From assembly GCA_050737995.1 (NCBI GenBank), contig JBOHYR010000077.1, positions 50,956 through 114,955 on the forward strand: 64,000 nucleotides of DNA, in the 5' to 3' direction. This DNA comes from 66-474 sp050737995. GTDB taxonomy: Bacteria; Pseudomonadota; Gammaproteobacteria; Xanthomonadales; Rhodanobacteraceae. This document shows positions 53,355 to 62,835 of the stretch, piece after piece. Made by a program: the position numbers and the translations under genes. The notes under the pieces were generated by a model. It searched no databases and had not been told where the DNA came from. It was given only the letters and a program-made list of their open reading frames with translations. Positions within the stretch are counted from its first letter, which is position 1. Each line of letters begins with the position of its first letter.

Positions 53355-54365
53355 TCAGTGGCCACCGGTCACCGACTTGCGTTCCCACGCCAGCGCCGTG
53401 CGCGCGATGAAGTCGAGGTCGTCGTGGCGCGGCTGCCACCCAAGCGTGGTTCGGATCCGGCCCGACGCCGCGATCAGCGACGGCGGATCCCCCGCACGCC
53501 GCGGTTCTTCGGTGTACGGCACAGGTGACCCGTGCGCGCGGCCGACCGCAGCCAGCACCTCGCGTACCGAATAGCCGTGTCCGTAACCGCAGTTCAACGT
53601 GGCCGATTCGCCACCGTCGCGCAGATAACGCAGCGCGTCGAGGTGCGCGCGCGCCAGATCATCCACGTGGATGTAATCGCGCACCCCGGTCCCGTCGGGC
53701 GTATCGTAATCGGTGCCGTAGATCGACAGCCGCTGGCGCTTGCCCAATGCCGCTTCGCAGGCGACTTTGACCAGCAACGTGGCGTGCTTCGTGGACTGTC
53801 CGATGCGCCCCGCGGGGTCGCAGCCCGCGACGTTGAAATAACGCAACGCGACGTAACGTGGTCCACCGGCCGCAGCGAGATCGCGCAGCATCCATTCGCT
53901 CATCAGCTTCGAACTGCCGTAGGGATTGATCGGCGCGAGCGGTGCATCCTCGCTGGCCACGCCGCCCGGGGGAATTCCGTACACCGCGGCGGTCGATGAA
54001 AACACGATTTGCGCGACACCGGCATCCTTGCAACACGCCAGCAGGCTGCGTGTCGCGCAGGTGTTGTTGCCGTAATAGCGCAACGGGTCGACCACCGATT
54101 CCGGCACGATGGTGCGTGCGGCAAAGTGCAGCACGGTGTCGACGCCACGCTCCTGCAGGACCTTCGCCACCAGTGCCTGCTCCCCCACGTTGCCGACGAT
54201 CAGTTCGGCGCCGATGACCGCGTCGCGAAAGCCGGTGCTGAGATCGTCCAGCACCGCCACGCGCTCACCCGCCTCGACAAGTTGCAGAACGACGTGGCTG
54301 CCGATATATCCGGCGCCACCGGTAACCAGGATGGTGGAATGACGCGGCGTCTGTGTTTGATTCAC
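53355..54365 (-). CDS. galE: UDP-glucose 4-epimerase GalE
   Basis: This 336-residue enzyme has 'ILVTGGAGYIGSHVVLQL', 'VLHFAARTIVPESVVDPLRYY', catalytic 'YGSSK' and 'YIHVDDLARAHLDAL'. It interconverts UDP-glucose and UDP-galactose. The start is set at GTG 54365 (VNQTQTPRHSTILVTGG) because AAGGAG lies five bases upstream; the frame extends to 54428 without support. Confidence 0.92.
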   Translation of the reverse strand: MNQTQTPRHSTILVTGGAGYIGSHVVLQLVEAGERVAVLDDLSTGFRDAVIGAELIVGNVGEQALVAKVLQERGVDTVLHFAARTIVPESVVDPLRYYGNNTCATRSLLACCKDAGVAQIVFSSTAAVYGIPPGGVASEDAPLAPINPYGSSKLMSEWMLRDLAAAGGPRYVALRYFNVAGCDPAGRIGQSTKHATLLVKVACEAALGKRQRLSIYGTDYDTPDGTGVRDYIHVDDLARAHLDALRYLRDGGESATLNCGYGHGYSVREVLAAVGRAHGSPVPYTEEPRRAGDPPSLIAASGRIRTTLGWQPRHDDLDFIARTALAWERKSVTGGH

Positions 54366-54521
54366 TTCGGCTCCTTGGAATGGGTCAGCTTCGGAAACCG
54401 CCGGCACCACGCATTGCGCAGGTGCCATCCGGGTCCATCAAAGCATGGTACCTTGCGGAGGGTTCGGCCACGCCCTTGACATCATGGATATGCTTGATCT
54501 GCCTGTTGCCGTTGCCCGCGC

Positions 54522-55055
54522 ATGAACCACGACGCCACCCAGCCACGGCGCATCGATCCGCACCTGTTCCGGCAGGTGATGGGACGCTTCGCGACCGGCG
54601 TGACCGTGGTGAGTTTCCTGCGCAACGGAGTTCCCGCCGGCATGACGGTCAACGCATTCCTGTCGGTGTCGCTGGAGCCCCCGCTGGTCCTGATCTCCGT
54701 GCGCAAGGCGTCGAATTTTGTCGATCACGTGGCAGTCGGCGACCGTTGCGGCATCAGCATTCTGTCTGAGCGACAGCGCAAGCTCGGCCCGCACTTCGCC
54801 GGAGGGGACGAGCGCGAGATCACGGCGGAGTTTCGTGACCGCGCCGGCATCCCGATGCTCGCGGGAAGCCTTGCCGAAATCATCGCACGGGTCGTCGACA
54901 TCCATCCGGCCGGCGATCACCTGCTCTACATCGCAGAAATCGAACACCTGATGCATGGTCCCGAAACGCAACCGCTGATTTTCTTCAGCGGTCGCTACAA
55001 GCAGATCCATGCCCACGATCCGATACTGGGATGGGAGGCCGTGGATGGGCGGTGA
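54522..55055 (+). CDS. Flavin reductase-like domain protein
   Basis: This 177-residue protein has 'FRQVMGRFATGVTVVSF', 'AGMTVNAFLSVSLEPPLVLISVRKAS' and 'LIFFSGRYKQI', typical of the FMN-binding flavin reductase family (HpaC/RutF-like). Members supply reduced flavin to a monooxygenase, but no partner oxygenase is adjacent. It is divergent from galE. Confidence 0.88.
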   Translation: MNHDATQPRRIDPHLFRQVMGRFATGVTVVSFLRNGVPAGMTVNAFLSVSLEPPLVLISVRKASNFVDHVAVGDRCGISILSERQRKLGPHFAGGDEREITAEFRDRAGIPMLAGSLAEIIARVVDIHPAGDHLLYIAEIEHLMHGPETQPLIFFSGRYKQIHAHDPILGWEAVDGR

Positions 55056-55140
55056 CGCCCATCCGGCGCCTCCATCCCCGCGAGCCGACCCGCCGTCCGG
55101 TCAAGCGGCAAGTCGCGACTTCGAACCTGGATCAGAGCAC

Positions 55141-55172
55141 AAAAAAGCAATCCCCGTTGCCGGGGATTGCTT
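55141..55172 (-). terminator. Rho-independent terminator of PEP-CTERM gene 4
   Basis: A perfect 10-bp stem (GCAATCCCCG / CGGGGATTGC) with loop TTGC is followed, on the minus strand, by a run of six T. It lies about 55 bp past the gene's stop. Confidence 0.92.
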
Positions 55173-55226
55173 CGAGTGCTGATTCAAGCTGGCCACGAGT
55201 CACTTCCAGGGGCTGTGTGTCGTGCC

Positions 55227-55874
55227 TTACGCCGCGTCATTGGTCCGCGGCTTCTGGCGACGCCGCTGCAAACCGTAGCCCACGCCAATGGCAAGCAAGC
55301 CCAGTCCAAACAGGCCCAGCTCACCCGGTTCGGGTACGGATACGGTTACGTCGGCGTAGCCGGGATTTTGTTTGAAGTCGGTGATCAGATAAAAGGCGGT
55401 GTTCTTCTCGACCGACGCGAAGAACGACAGGTCAAGCTCTTGGCCTTCCGTCAGAGTCGTATTCGTTGGGCAGTTGTTCGTTGCAAAGCCGAGTGGCTGG
55501 CTACTGCACTGAAGTAAATCACTGTCATCGTACGACCCGCCGCCGGGAACGTCGAACACGAACGTAAACTTGCTGAGCGATCCTGGGGTGACGTTGATCA
55601 AATAGAGACACCAACCTGCGGACGGATTTGATAAGCCACTAAGGGTCGTACAGTCTACAAAAGCCACCGAATAGACGGTATTGAGTTTGCTGACGTTGCA
55701 GGGTGTGTAATTATTTAGACTGCCGTCGCTTATGGTGCAATCGGTGCCGGCCGAGGGGCCAACGCCCGAGGGCGGGGGAGAAGGCGGATCGAAAATCACC
55801 TTGGTCGCGAAGGCACTCGGAGCAGCGAGGACTAGCGCTAAGGCTGCGAGTGCCAAAACCAGACAGCGTTTCAT
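55227..55874 (-). CDS. PEP-CTERM sorting-signal protein 4
   Basis: This 215-residue secreted protein has the signal peptide MKRCLVLALAALALVLAAPSAFA|TK. A Cys-containing beta-type domain of no known family follows, then VPEPGELGLFGLGLLAIGVGYGLQRRRQKPR at the C-terminus (motif, helix, arginine cluster). It is unrelated to proteins 1-3 outside the sorting signal. It has its own terminator, a sigma-54 promoter and two UAS dyads, so it is a likely target of PrsR encoded about 7 kb to the right. Confidence 0.9.
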   Translation of the reverse strand: MKRCLVLALAALALVLAAPSAFATKVIFDPPSPPPSGVGPSAGTDCTISDGSLNNYTPCNVSKLNTVYSVAFVDCTTLSGLSNPSAGWCLYLINVTPGSLSKFTFVFDVPGGGSYDDSDLLQCSSQPLGFATNNCPTNTTLTEGQELDLSFFASVEKNTAFYLITDFKQNPGYADVTVSVPEPGELGLFGLGLLAIGVGYGLQRRRQKPRTNDAA

Positions 55875-55954
55875 CGTCGAATACCCCTCTCGATTTCGCA
55901 GCTTTTGTGGCGAAGCCGCGACTATGGAAGTTTCTTTCTGTGGATTCCATATAC

Positions 55955-55971
55955 TGCATGTCGCATGCCAA
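55955..55971 (-). promoter_or_regulatory. Sigma-54 promoter of PEP-CTERM gene 4
   Basis: On the minus strand TTGGCATGCGACATGCA has GG at 55969-55968 and GC at 55957-55956, ten bases apart. The -12 box ATGC is the same as at the other two PEP-CTERM promoters. The predicted leader is about 70 nt. Confidence 0.75.
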
Positions 55972-56022
55972 CTCTTAACTTATTGTTTTTATTAGCATGC
56001 GAGGCGACCTATTCATTAAATG

Positions 56023-56039
56023 TGTAAACTTCTCCGACA
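56023..56039 (-). promoter_or_regulatory. Proximal UAS dyad of PEP-CTERM gene 4 (candidate PrsR site)
   Basis: On the minus strand TGTCGGAGAAGTTTACA keeps both the TGT...ACA arms and CGGA of the consensus. It is centred about 62 bp upstream of the -24 GG, about one helical turn closer than at genes 1 and 3. Confidence 0.6.
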
Positions 56040-56124
56040 TATGATTTCAATTCCGTGGCCGGGTTAACCGTTCAGGATCCTGTTTTCCAACAGCTTTTCC
56101 AACGTTCTGGGGCCAAGACAAAAA

Positions 56125-56141
56125 TGTAAGGTCTCCCGACA
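56125..56141 (-). promoter_or_regulatory. Distal UAS dyad of PEP-CTERM gene 4 (candidate PrsR site)
   Basis: On the minus strand TGTCGGGAGACCTTACA matches the consensus at both arms. It is centred about 164 bp upstream of the -24 GG. The rest of the 485-bp spacer (55875-56359) shows no gene. Confidence 0.6.
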
Positions 56142-56359
56142 ACCACGCGATCGTACGCACCGGCTCGACTAGGACCCCGATCAAACGTCCCACCCAAGCA
56201 GATCCGCCCATCGGGCGCGGCACGCCGCAAGCCATGCAGCGTGCCTGCCTGTCCGAATCAGACAGCCTCGATCCTGGAATTTCTGAGCCTCATCACCGAA
56301 CCCTGAGCGGCACCGGCCAACCGCGGCAGTTGCGGACACTTCACCAAACCAGCGGTTGA

Positions 56360-58195
56360 TCAATGCCCGCCGGCGCTGGCCGCAGCATCCAGCGGCTGGC
56401 CAGGCAACGGCAAGCCCACTTGCTTGCATAACGCGGCAAAGCGCGGATCGTGCTGATAGGCCAGCACGAACGGATCGGTGAGCAGCATGCTGGATAACGT
56501 TGGATCGTGCTGGGTCCAGGCACGCTGCAACCAGTCGAACATTTCGTCGGGATGCTTGCGCAACGCGTACAGGTCGGCGACGAGATAAGGCTGATCCTTG
56601 CCTTGCTTGGCGATGTAATCGCGCAACGCCGCATCGGCTTGCTTGCGATTGGAGCCGATCTGTTGCGCCAATGCCCGTGCCCAAGGTCCGTCAGACGCAT
56701 CGGTCTCTTTCGCGGCGTCTTGTTGTGCGGCGGCCGCATCGCCACGCAAGACAGCGACCTGGGTCAGCGTTGCATACAAACCCGGATAATTCGGCTGCAA
56801 GGCCAACGCCTTGCGGATGACTTGCTCGGCTGCATCGAGCTGGCGTTGCCCCAACAGGGCGAGCGCCAGATTGAAATAAATATCGGCGCGCAACGGCTCG
56901 GTGGCGAGGATCTTGCGGTACATCTCGACCGCCGGCTGCAGTTGCCCCAGGTTTTCCAGTCCGCCGGCCACATAATTCATGCTGGTGGTGTTGTTCGGAG
57001 CCAGCGCAAGGGCCCGTTTGTACTCGGCCAGCGCACCAATGGGATCGTTGTCGAGTGTCGCCAACAGGTACCCACGATCGGTGTGGGTAAACGCCGCCTC
57101 CGGCGCCAGCGCCTGCTCCCTGTCCACCGCCACGCGCGCCTGTGCAAAGGCCTGCTGGCGCGCATCGCCGGTCAGAAACAACACTCCCAGGTTGACCCAT
57201 CCATTGGACAGCAAACCCCAGGCATAGGCATAGTTCGGATCGAGCTTGAGCACCTGCTGGAACATCGTGATGCCCTGGCGGATGCTGTCTTCGGTGCCGC
57301 GGCGGTAGATGTCGCGCCCCTGAAGCACGAGCTGGTAGGCCTCGATATTGCCGCTGGGTGGCTTGTCGTCGGACACGATGGTCTGACCCATCAGCCTGAC
57401 CTTGAGCGCCGCGGCCACGGCCTGGCCGATTTTCGACTGGATCGCGAACACGTCTTTCAATTGTTCGTCATAACTGTGCGACCACACGCTGGCACCGTCG
57501 GTTGCGCGGATCATGCCGACCGTGACGCGAATGCGATTGCCTTGCTGGAACACCGAGCCGTGGATCAGGTTGGCCACGCCGAGCGTCGCGCCGATCTGCG
57601 CCGGGCTGTCCTTGGAATCGCGGAACTTGAAGCTGGAATACTCGCCGATCACCTTCAGACCATTGACCTGGGTGAGGTCGGAGATCAGCTCCTTCGACAG
57701 GCCGTCGACAAAGTACTGTTGGTTCTTGTCGTCGCTGTCGTTGGTCAGCGGCATCACCGCGACGGATTTTTCCGGAACCTTGGCGAGCGCCGCGGCGATG
57801 GCCTTGGCATCCGCGGCATTGGCCTGACTGTTCACGTCGCGGTGCAGCACGAACTGGTTGGTGACAAGCAGCACCACGGCCACGACAAGAATGCCGATGA
57901 TCGCAAAATCCAGTTTTCGGCCGGAATGCTGCGCAACCGAATCGGCCGGCGCAATCTCGCTTTCGCGCTTCAGACCGGTTGGCGTGAACTCGTAGAACCA
58001 GGCGAGCGCCAGCCAGAACGGGAAGCCGATGATGCAGGCGATCACGAACCATTGCGTCACCCAGTTCGGGGCGTTGAATACGGGCAAGAGCTGCGCCAGG
58101 CCCTGCGACAACGCCCACGCAGCCGCAGCGTAGAACGCTCCGGCACGCAGTACGTTGCGACGCTTGAGTTCGTGAAAAAACGAGCCTGCCTTCAA
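56360..58195 (-). CDS. Membrane-anchored TPR protein with FlgO-like/adenylate cyclase-associated domain
   Basis: This 611-residue protein starts 'SFFHELKRRNVLRAGAFYAAAAWALSQ' with TM segments at about 15-35, 48-68 and 95-115. A domain of about 140-290 ('SVAVMPLTNDSDDKNQQYFVDGLSKELISDLTQVNGLKVI') resembles the FlgO/TolB-type N-terminus found in CadC-like and cyclase-associated proteins. TPR repeats follow (about 315-500). Such proteins are plentiful in Xanthomonadales; the function is unclear and no DNA-binding or cyclase domain is present. Confidence 0.85.
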   Translation of the reverse strand: MKAGSFFHELKRRNVLRAGAFYAAAAWALSQGLAQLLPVFNAPNWVTQWFVIACIIGFPFWLALAWFYEFTPTGLKRESEIAPADSVAQHSGRKLDFAIIGILVVAVVLLVTNQFVLHRDVNSQANAADAKAIAAALAKVPEKSVAVMPLTNDSDDKNQQYFVDGLSKELISDLTQVNGLKVIGEYSSFKFRDSKDSPAQIGATLGVANLIHGSVFQQGNRIRVTVGMIRATDGASVWSHSYDEQLKDVFAIQSKIGQAVAAALKVRLMGQTIVSDDKPPSGNIEAYQLVLQGRDIYRRGTEDSIRQGITMFQQVLKLDPNYAYAWGLLSNGWVNLGVLFLTGDARQQAFAQARVAVDREQALAPEAAFTHTDRGYLLATLDNDPIGALAEYKRALALAPNNTTSMNYVAGGLENLGQLQPAVEMYRKILATEPLRADIYFNLALALLGQRQLDAAEQVIRKALALQPNYPGLYATLTQVAVLRGDAAAAQQDAAKETDASDGPWARALAQQIGSNRKQADAALRDYIAKQGKDQPYLVADLYALRKHPDEMFDWLQRAWTQHDPTLSSMLLTDPFVLAYQHDPRFAALCKQVGLPLPGQPLDAAASAGGH

Positions 58196-58492
58196 GTGAG
58201 CCGCTCCTTGTGGCGGGATTCAAGGACCTGCGCCGCAGATTGTACTGTGGCGGCTATTCGCGCGAGCCAGTGCCAGCCGACCCTACGCGCCTGTGATCGC
58301 AACTCGTGCAGGATTCAATCAGAGTCTCATTGCTTCATGCCCAACTTCCTCGGGCAAACGGTCGGCAACCGATCCACGGGCATCTCCCCCATACCTATAC
58401 TGAACGTGCGTCCGGCATGCGCGGACACCGCCTCCCATGACATCACCGCCAGTTGATAATCAGGCCCGATCAGGCAATGGGTTGAAGTGACT

Positions 58493-59185
58493 ATGCTCCG
58501 TATCTGGCATGCGTTGACCTATCTTGGCGACGGTGCAGTGCTGTTGCCGTGCACGCTGCTGCTGCTTGTTTGGTTGATTGCGGCCCCGACCTCGCGTCGC
58601 ACGGGATGGCTCTGGCTGGTGGCACTGATGGTGGTGGGTGGCGGCGTGGCGCTGAGCAAGGTGCTGTACATGGTTTCGGGATGGCACCCTGCGGGATGGG
58701 ATTTCATCGGCCTGAGTGGACATGCTGCGCTCTCGTTCCTGTTCTGGCCTTCAGCAGGCGCACTTGTGACGGAGCGCAAACGGACTGGACTGCGCGCCGC
58801 CATGGTCGCGCTTGGCGTATGTCTCGCCTTGGCCATCTCTGCATCGAGTTGGGTGCTGCGCGATCATTCCCTGTCCGAAGTCGCTCTGGGAGGGTTATGG
58901 GGCGCACTGGTTGCGACGGCTTTTCTGACGCTCACCTGGCAGCAATTGACGGGAGCACCGAGGCTGCGCGAATGGATGATCGCGGGCGTGCTGCTGATAG
59001 TGTTTATCGCGTTCGGGCACGAGTTCCCATCCACACGCGTTCTGAGATGTATTGCATCGCAAGTGAGTGGACGCGCGGGCATCCATACGCGAAGAGATCT
59101 GGGTCCGCAGGCACAGTTGTCAGAGAAGGAAGCTGGTGGCCTTAACAAGGATTTGCCCACGGCACGACCCCGCACTCCGCCGTAA
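58493..59185 (+). CDS. PAP2-like phosphatase family membrane protein
   Basis: This 230-residue protein has five to six TM helices and PAP2-like motifs 'GLSGHAALSFLFWPSAG' (motif 2, SGH) and 'WVLRDHSLSEVALGGLWG' (motif 3 region, His present, usual Asp replaced by Glu). Family members dephosphorylate lipid-linked phosphates such as undecaprenyl pyrophosphate or phosphatidate. The altered motif 3 leaves activity uncertain. The ATG at 58493 is used; a GTG lies two codons earlier. It may support polysaccharide export encoded downstream. Confidence 0.7.
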   Translation: MLRIWHALTYLGDGAVLLPCTLLLLVWLIAAPTSRRTGWLWLVALMVVGGGVALSKVLYMVSGWHPAGWDFIGLSGHAALSFLFWPSAGALVTERKRTGLRAAMVALGVCLALAISASSWVLRDHSLSEVALGGLWGALVATAFLTLTWQQLTGAPRLREWMIAGVLLIVFIAFGHEFPSTRVLRCIASQVSGRAGIHTRRDLGPQAQLSEKEAGGLNKDLPTARPRTPP

Positions 59186-59524
59186 AGAATTGCAAGGCCC
59201 GCGCGAGAAAGGGCAGACTTTGCGCAAGCATGCGCTCCGGATTCGAAACAGCCTGAGCAACGTTCGATCGCACTTGGGCCACCATATCCAGCGGCCCATT
59301 TTTTGGTCCCGTATTGCGCGACCCCATACGGCCGTGATACTTGGTGGGCGCACCTCCATTGCCCGCCCCTCTTGGGCCATCCCCCGCCGTCCCGGCTATG
59401 GAACCCGGAATGACGAAAATGGAAGCTGTCGCAGCCGAGGATGAGGCACGGGCAGCAAGCGCGGAGTGTCGCAACGCCGCTGGTACACTCGACACAATAC
59501 GAAACCCGGGGGAAGTACCTCGCC
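59186..59524. other. Spacer upstream of wecB with a REP-like fragment
   Basis: No gene is supported in these 339 bases. A partial REP-like element (CCGTCCCGGCTATGGAACCC and CGGAATGACG, about 59386-59415) lies in the middle. A 117-residue minus frame covers the stretch but translates the repeat. No sigma-54 element or 17-bp dyad was found here. Confidence 0.5.
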
Positions 59525-60694
59525 ATGAAGCGGCTCAGGATTGACTTGATTGCGGCCGCGCGGCCGAACTTCATGAAGGTCGCGCCGCTGTTCCATGAAC
59601 TTCGCGAGCAACCGTGGTGCAGCCTGCGGCTGGTGCATACCGGCCAGCATTACGACGAGAACATGTCGGAGGCCTTTTTCCGCGACCTGAAGCTGCCGCC
59701 ACCGGACTTGCACCTGGGCGTGGGCAGCGGCAGCCACGCCGAACAGACCGCCAACGTGATGCTCGCCTATGAAGGCGCTTGCGCTGCGGATCGACCGGAC
59801 CTGATCGTGGTGGTGGGAGATGTCAATTCGACGCTTGCGTGCGCACTGGTCGGCACGAAACTGTGCGTCCCGGTGGCGCATCTGGAGGCCGGGTTGCGCA
59901 GCCGCGACCGCCGTATGCCCGAAGAAATCAACCGGCTGGTAACCGATGCGATAGCCGACATATTGTGGACGCCGTCGCCGGATGGCGACGAGAACCTCGC
60001 CGCCGAGGGTCTGCCGCCAGAAAAGATCACGCGCGTTGGCAACATCATGATCGACTCCTACGAACTCATGCGCTCGCGTATCGACGCGAGCGGCGAGCGG
60101 AATCGGCTCGGAATGAAGAAGCAGGAATACACGGTGGTGACCTTGCACCGTCCCTCCAACGTGGACGCGCCCGCGCTGCTCGCGTCACTGGTTGCCCAAC
60201 TGAAAAGCATCGCAGCCAGGTTGCCATTGGTGTTTCCGGTGCACCCACGCACCCGCAAGAATCTGGAGGCCTTCGGTCTCTGGGCGGATCTTGCCGAAGC
60301 ACCTGGCCTGAAAGCGGTCGAGCCGCTCGGCTACGTGGATTTCATGAATCTTGTCTGCGATGCGCGCCTGATCATCACGGATTCGGGCGGCGTCCAGGAA
60401 GAAACCACTTATCTCGGCATTCCCTGCCTGACATTGCGCACCACCACCGAACGTCCAATCACCGTCACCGAGGGAACCAACCGGCTGGTGACCGCCGCCG
60501 GGCTGGTGCCGGCGGTGGACGAGATTCTCTCCGGTCGCTGGCAGCATGGACGCAAGCCCGAGCTTTGGGACGGCCACACCGCGGCGCGGGTGGCGGCCGA
60601 CATTCGCCGTCGCCTGCTGGCTGCTGCGCCGGGGGTTGACGGAAATGGGGGGGCCTCCGAAACATCCCGCCAGCACGCACTCGGCAATGCCTGA
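59525..60694 (+). CDS. wecB: UDP-N-acetylglucosamine 2-epimerase (non-hydrolysing)
   Basis: This 389-residue enzyme has 'AARPNFMKVAPLFHEL', 'HTGQHYDENMSEAFF', 'VVGDVNSTLACAL', 'VAHLEAGLRSRDRRMPEEINRLVTD' and 'ITDSGGVQEETTYLGIPCLTLR'. It makes UDP-ManNAc for polysaccharide synthesis. GGAAG precedes the ATG at 59525; the frame upstream to 59441 lacks similarity. It lies 59 bp before prsK. A WecB homologue beside prsK/prsR is a common feature of exosortase-linked exopolysaccharide loci, so the product is likely an exopolysaccharide precursor. Confidence 0.93.
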   Translation: MKRLRIDLIAAARPNFMKVAPLFHELREQPWCSLRLVHTGQHYDENMSEAFFRDLKLPPPDLHLGVGSGSHAEQTANVMLAYEGACAADRPDLIVVVGDVNSTLACALVGTKLCVPVAHLEAGLRSRDRRMPEEINRLVTDAIADILWTPSPDGDENLAAEGLPPEKITRVGNIMIDSYELMRSRIDASGERNRLGMKKQEYTVVTLHRPSNVDAPALLASLVAQLKSIAARLPLVFPVHPRTRKNLEAFGLWADLAEAPGLKAVEPLGYVDFMNLVCDARLIITDSGGVQEETTYLGIPCLTLRTTTERPITVTEGTNRLVTAAGLVPAVDEILSGRWQHGRKPELWDGHTAARVAADIRRRLLAAAPGVDGNGGASETSRQHALGNA

Positions 60695-60753
60695 ACCCGG
60701 GAGATGGCACGTGTACGGTTGAATGCAGACAACCGCGCCGGGCACCCGCAGCC

Positions 60754-62835
60754 ATGCACACAATCATCATCGCCAGTTACCTGATCGCCGCCGCCGCGTT
60801 CCTCGTGGGCACGGCGCTGCTGGCATTTAGTTGGCGCGGCCAGCGTACCGGGGCCCTGCTGATTCTGGCCACGACGGTCATGATCGCATGGGGCGCGTTT
60901 CTGGCTTACGCCGAATGGCAGAACACGGTGGCGGTCAACTGGGTGCTGATGGCCGAGGCGCTTCGCTACGGCGCGTGGCTCGTCTTCCTGAGTGCGTTGA
61001 TCGGCGCGTGGCCAATATCCGGCCTGCTGCGCGGTTTGCGCGTCGTTGCATACGTGATCTGGATTCTGCTGGCACTCTACTGTCTGCTGCCGGCGATAGG
61101 GTTGCCGCAATCCGTCGCCTTGCCGTTCAGCGTCAACGTGCCGCTGGTTGGCGTGCTGGTCCTGGCCTTGATTGGCGTCGTATTTCTCGAACAGATCTAC
61201 CGCAACATTGATCCGGAACAGCGCTGGGCGCTCAAGTTTCTGGTGATCGCGCTTGGCGTGCTGTTTGCCTACGACATCTTCCTCTACTCCTATGCGGTGC
61301 TTTACCGGCAGTTCAACATCAGCGCATGGGCGGCGCGCGGCTTCATCGATGCGTTGCTGGTCCCGCTGCTGGTGGTGGCGGCGGCGCGCAACCCGGAATG
61401 GTCGTTGGATGTCGGGGTTTCTCGACGTGCGGTGTTTTATTCCACCAGCCTGCTGGTGATCGCGTTCTACATCATCGCGACCGCGGTGGGTGGCTATTAC
61501 GTTCGCCTGTACGGAGGCAACTGGGGACGCGTTGCGGAAATCACGCTCATTTGTTTCGCGCTCCTGATCGTGGTGTTGATCGCATCCTCCGGACACGCGC
61601 GCTCGCGTCTGCGCGTATTCCTGCACAAGAACTTCTTCAGCTTTCACCACGACTATCGCGAGGAATGGCTGCGACTTACGGCCACGCTGTCGGCTGGCGA
61701 GACGGAGCTGCCACTGCGCGCGATTCGCGCGATGGCGCAGATCATGGACAGTCCGGCCGGCGCGCTGTTCATGCGCAACGAAACGGATGAATTCGTAACG
61801 GAAGCACGCTGGAACATGCCGACGCCGGCGGATCTGAGGTTTCCTGCCCACCTGCCTGCGCTCGAGTTCATGTGCGAACGCCGGTGGATTTACGATTTGA
61901 GCGAACTGTCGCCCCTGGGCGACGAACTGTTGCGGGTGCCGCCGGAATTGGCCGCTTTGCCGCGCGCGTGGTTGCTGGTGCCGCTAGTGCTGGAAGACCG
62001 GCTTGTCGGATTCGTGGTACTGGCGCAGGCACGCGCACGCCGCGCATTCGACTGGGAAGATATCGATCTGCTGCGGGCTGCAGGCAGTCAGGTGGCTGGC
62101 ACTTTGGCGCAGGCTGCCGACGCCCAGCGCCTTGCCGAGACGCGCCAGTTCGAAGGCTTCAACCGCCTCACCGCTTTCCTGATGCACGACCTGAAAAATA
62201 TTGCTGCACAACAATCGTTGCTGCTGCAAAACGCCGAACGCCACAAACATAACCCTGCGTTCGTGGACGACATGCTCACGACGGTCGCGAATTCGGTGCA
62301 CCGCATCTCACGGCTGCTCGAGCAGTTGCGCGGCGACGCGGCGCCGGCCTCGAACGGCCGCGTGCAGCTCACGGCGGTGCTCGACAAGGCGCTCGGCGAG
62401 TGTCGGGCACAGTCGCCGCTGCCGGAGTACCAGCCAGCCGCGGAGGACCTCTGGGTGCAGGCAAATACCGAACAGCTTGCCACCGTGCTGGGACACGTGA
62501 TCCGCAACGCCCAGGATGCGGCGACGCCCCATGGTCATGTTACGCTGAGAGTCAAACGCGCATCCGGACACGCTGCGATCGAAATCGAGGACGATGGAGC
62601 GGGCATGGATGAAGACTTCATCCGCAACCGGCTGTTCAAGCCATTCTTCACCACCAAGGCAAGCAGGGGCATGGGTATCGGCGCTTATCAGGCCCGCGAG
62701 CACGTACGCTCACTGGGCGGGACAATGAGCGTGAGCAGCACGCCAGCCCAGGGGACAGTGTTCACGATTCAGTTGCCGCTGGCCGGGGCCGCTGGCGATG
62801 CCATCGTGCCTGACACGCTGAGGGCCGCGTCATGA
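60754..62835 (+). CDS. prsK: PEP-CTERM system sensor histidine kinase PrsK
   Basis: This 693-residue protein has about seven to eight N-terminal TM helices (residues about 4-285), a GAF-like domain (about 310-455), a HisKA-type dimerisation helix with phospho-acceptor His478 (FLMHDLKNIAAQQS) and a HATPase domain (about 575-680). The latter carries 'VLGHVIRNAQDAA', 'IEDDGAGMD' and 'GMGIGAYQAREHV'. The multi-TM plus GAF plus kinase order is that of PrsK, the partner of PrsR in exosortase gene sets. Its stop overlaps prsR by ATGA. The signal sensed is unknown. Confidence 0.9.
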   Translation: MHTIIIASYLIAAAAFLVGTALLAFSWRGQRTGALLILATTVMIAWGAFLAYAEWQNTVAVNWVLMAEALRYGAWLVFLSALIGAWPISGLLRGLRVVAYVIWILLALYCLLPAIGLPQSVALPFSVNVPLVGVLVLALIGVVFLEQIYRNIDPEQRWALKFLVIALGVLFAYDIFLYSYAVLYRQFNISAWAARGFIDALLVPLLVVAAARNPEWSLDVGVSRRAVFYSTSLLVIAFYIIATAVGGYYVRLYGGNWGRVAEITLICFALLIVVLIASSGHARSRLRVFLHKNFFSFHHDYREEWLRLTATLSAGETELPLRAIRAMAQIMDSPAGALFMRNETDEFVTEARWNMPTPADLRFPAHLPALEFMCERRWIYDLSELSPLGDELLRVPPELAALPRAWLLVPLVLEDRLVGFVVLAQARARRAFDWEDIDLLRAAGSQVAGTLAQAADAQRLAETRQFEGFNRLTAFLMHDLKNIAAQQSLLLQNAERHKHNPAFVDDMLTTVANSVHRISRLLEQLRGDAAPASNGRVQLTAVLDKALGECRAQSPLPEYQPAAEDLWVQANTEQLATVLGHVIRNAQDAATPHGHVTLRVKRASGHAAIEIEDDGAGMDEDFIRNRLFKPFFTTKASRGMGIGAYQAREHVRSLGGTMSVSSTPAQGTVFTIQLPLAGAAGDAIVPDTLRAAS

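Noticed and set aside
59142..59495. 117-residue minus-strand frame upstream of wecB
   Set aside because: Part of the translation (FVIPGSIAGTAG) is a REP-like element and there is no ribosome binding site or recognised domain.
60705..60725. TGGCACG upstream of prsK as a sigma-54 -24 box
   Set aside because: No GC lies ten bases after the GG (the position reads GT), so the -12 element is missing and no 17-bp dyad was found upstream.
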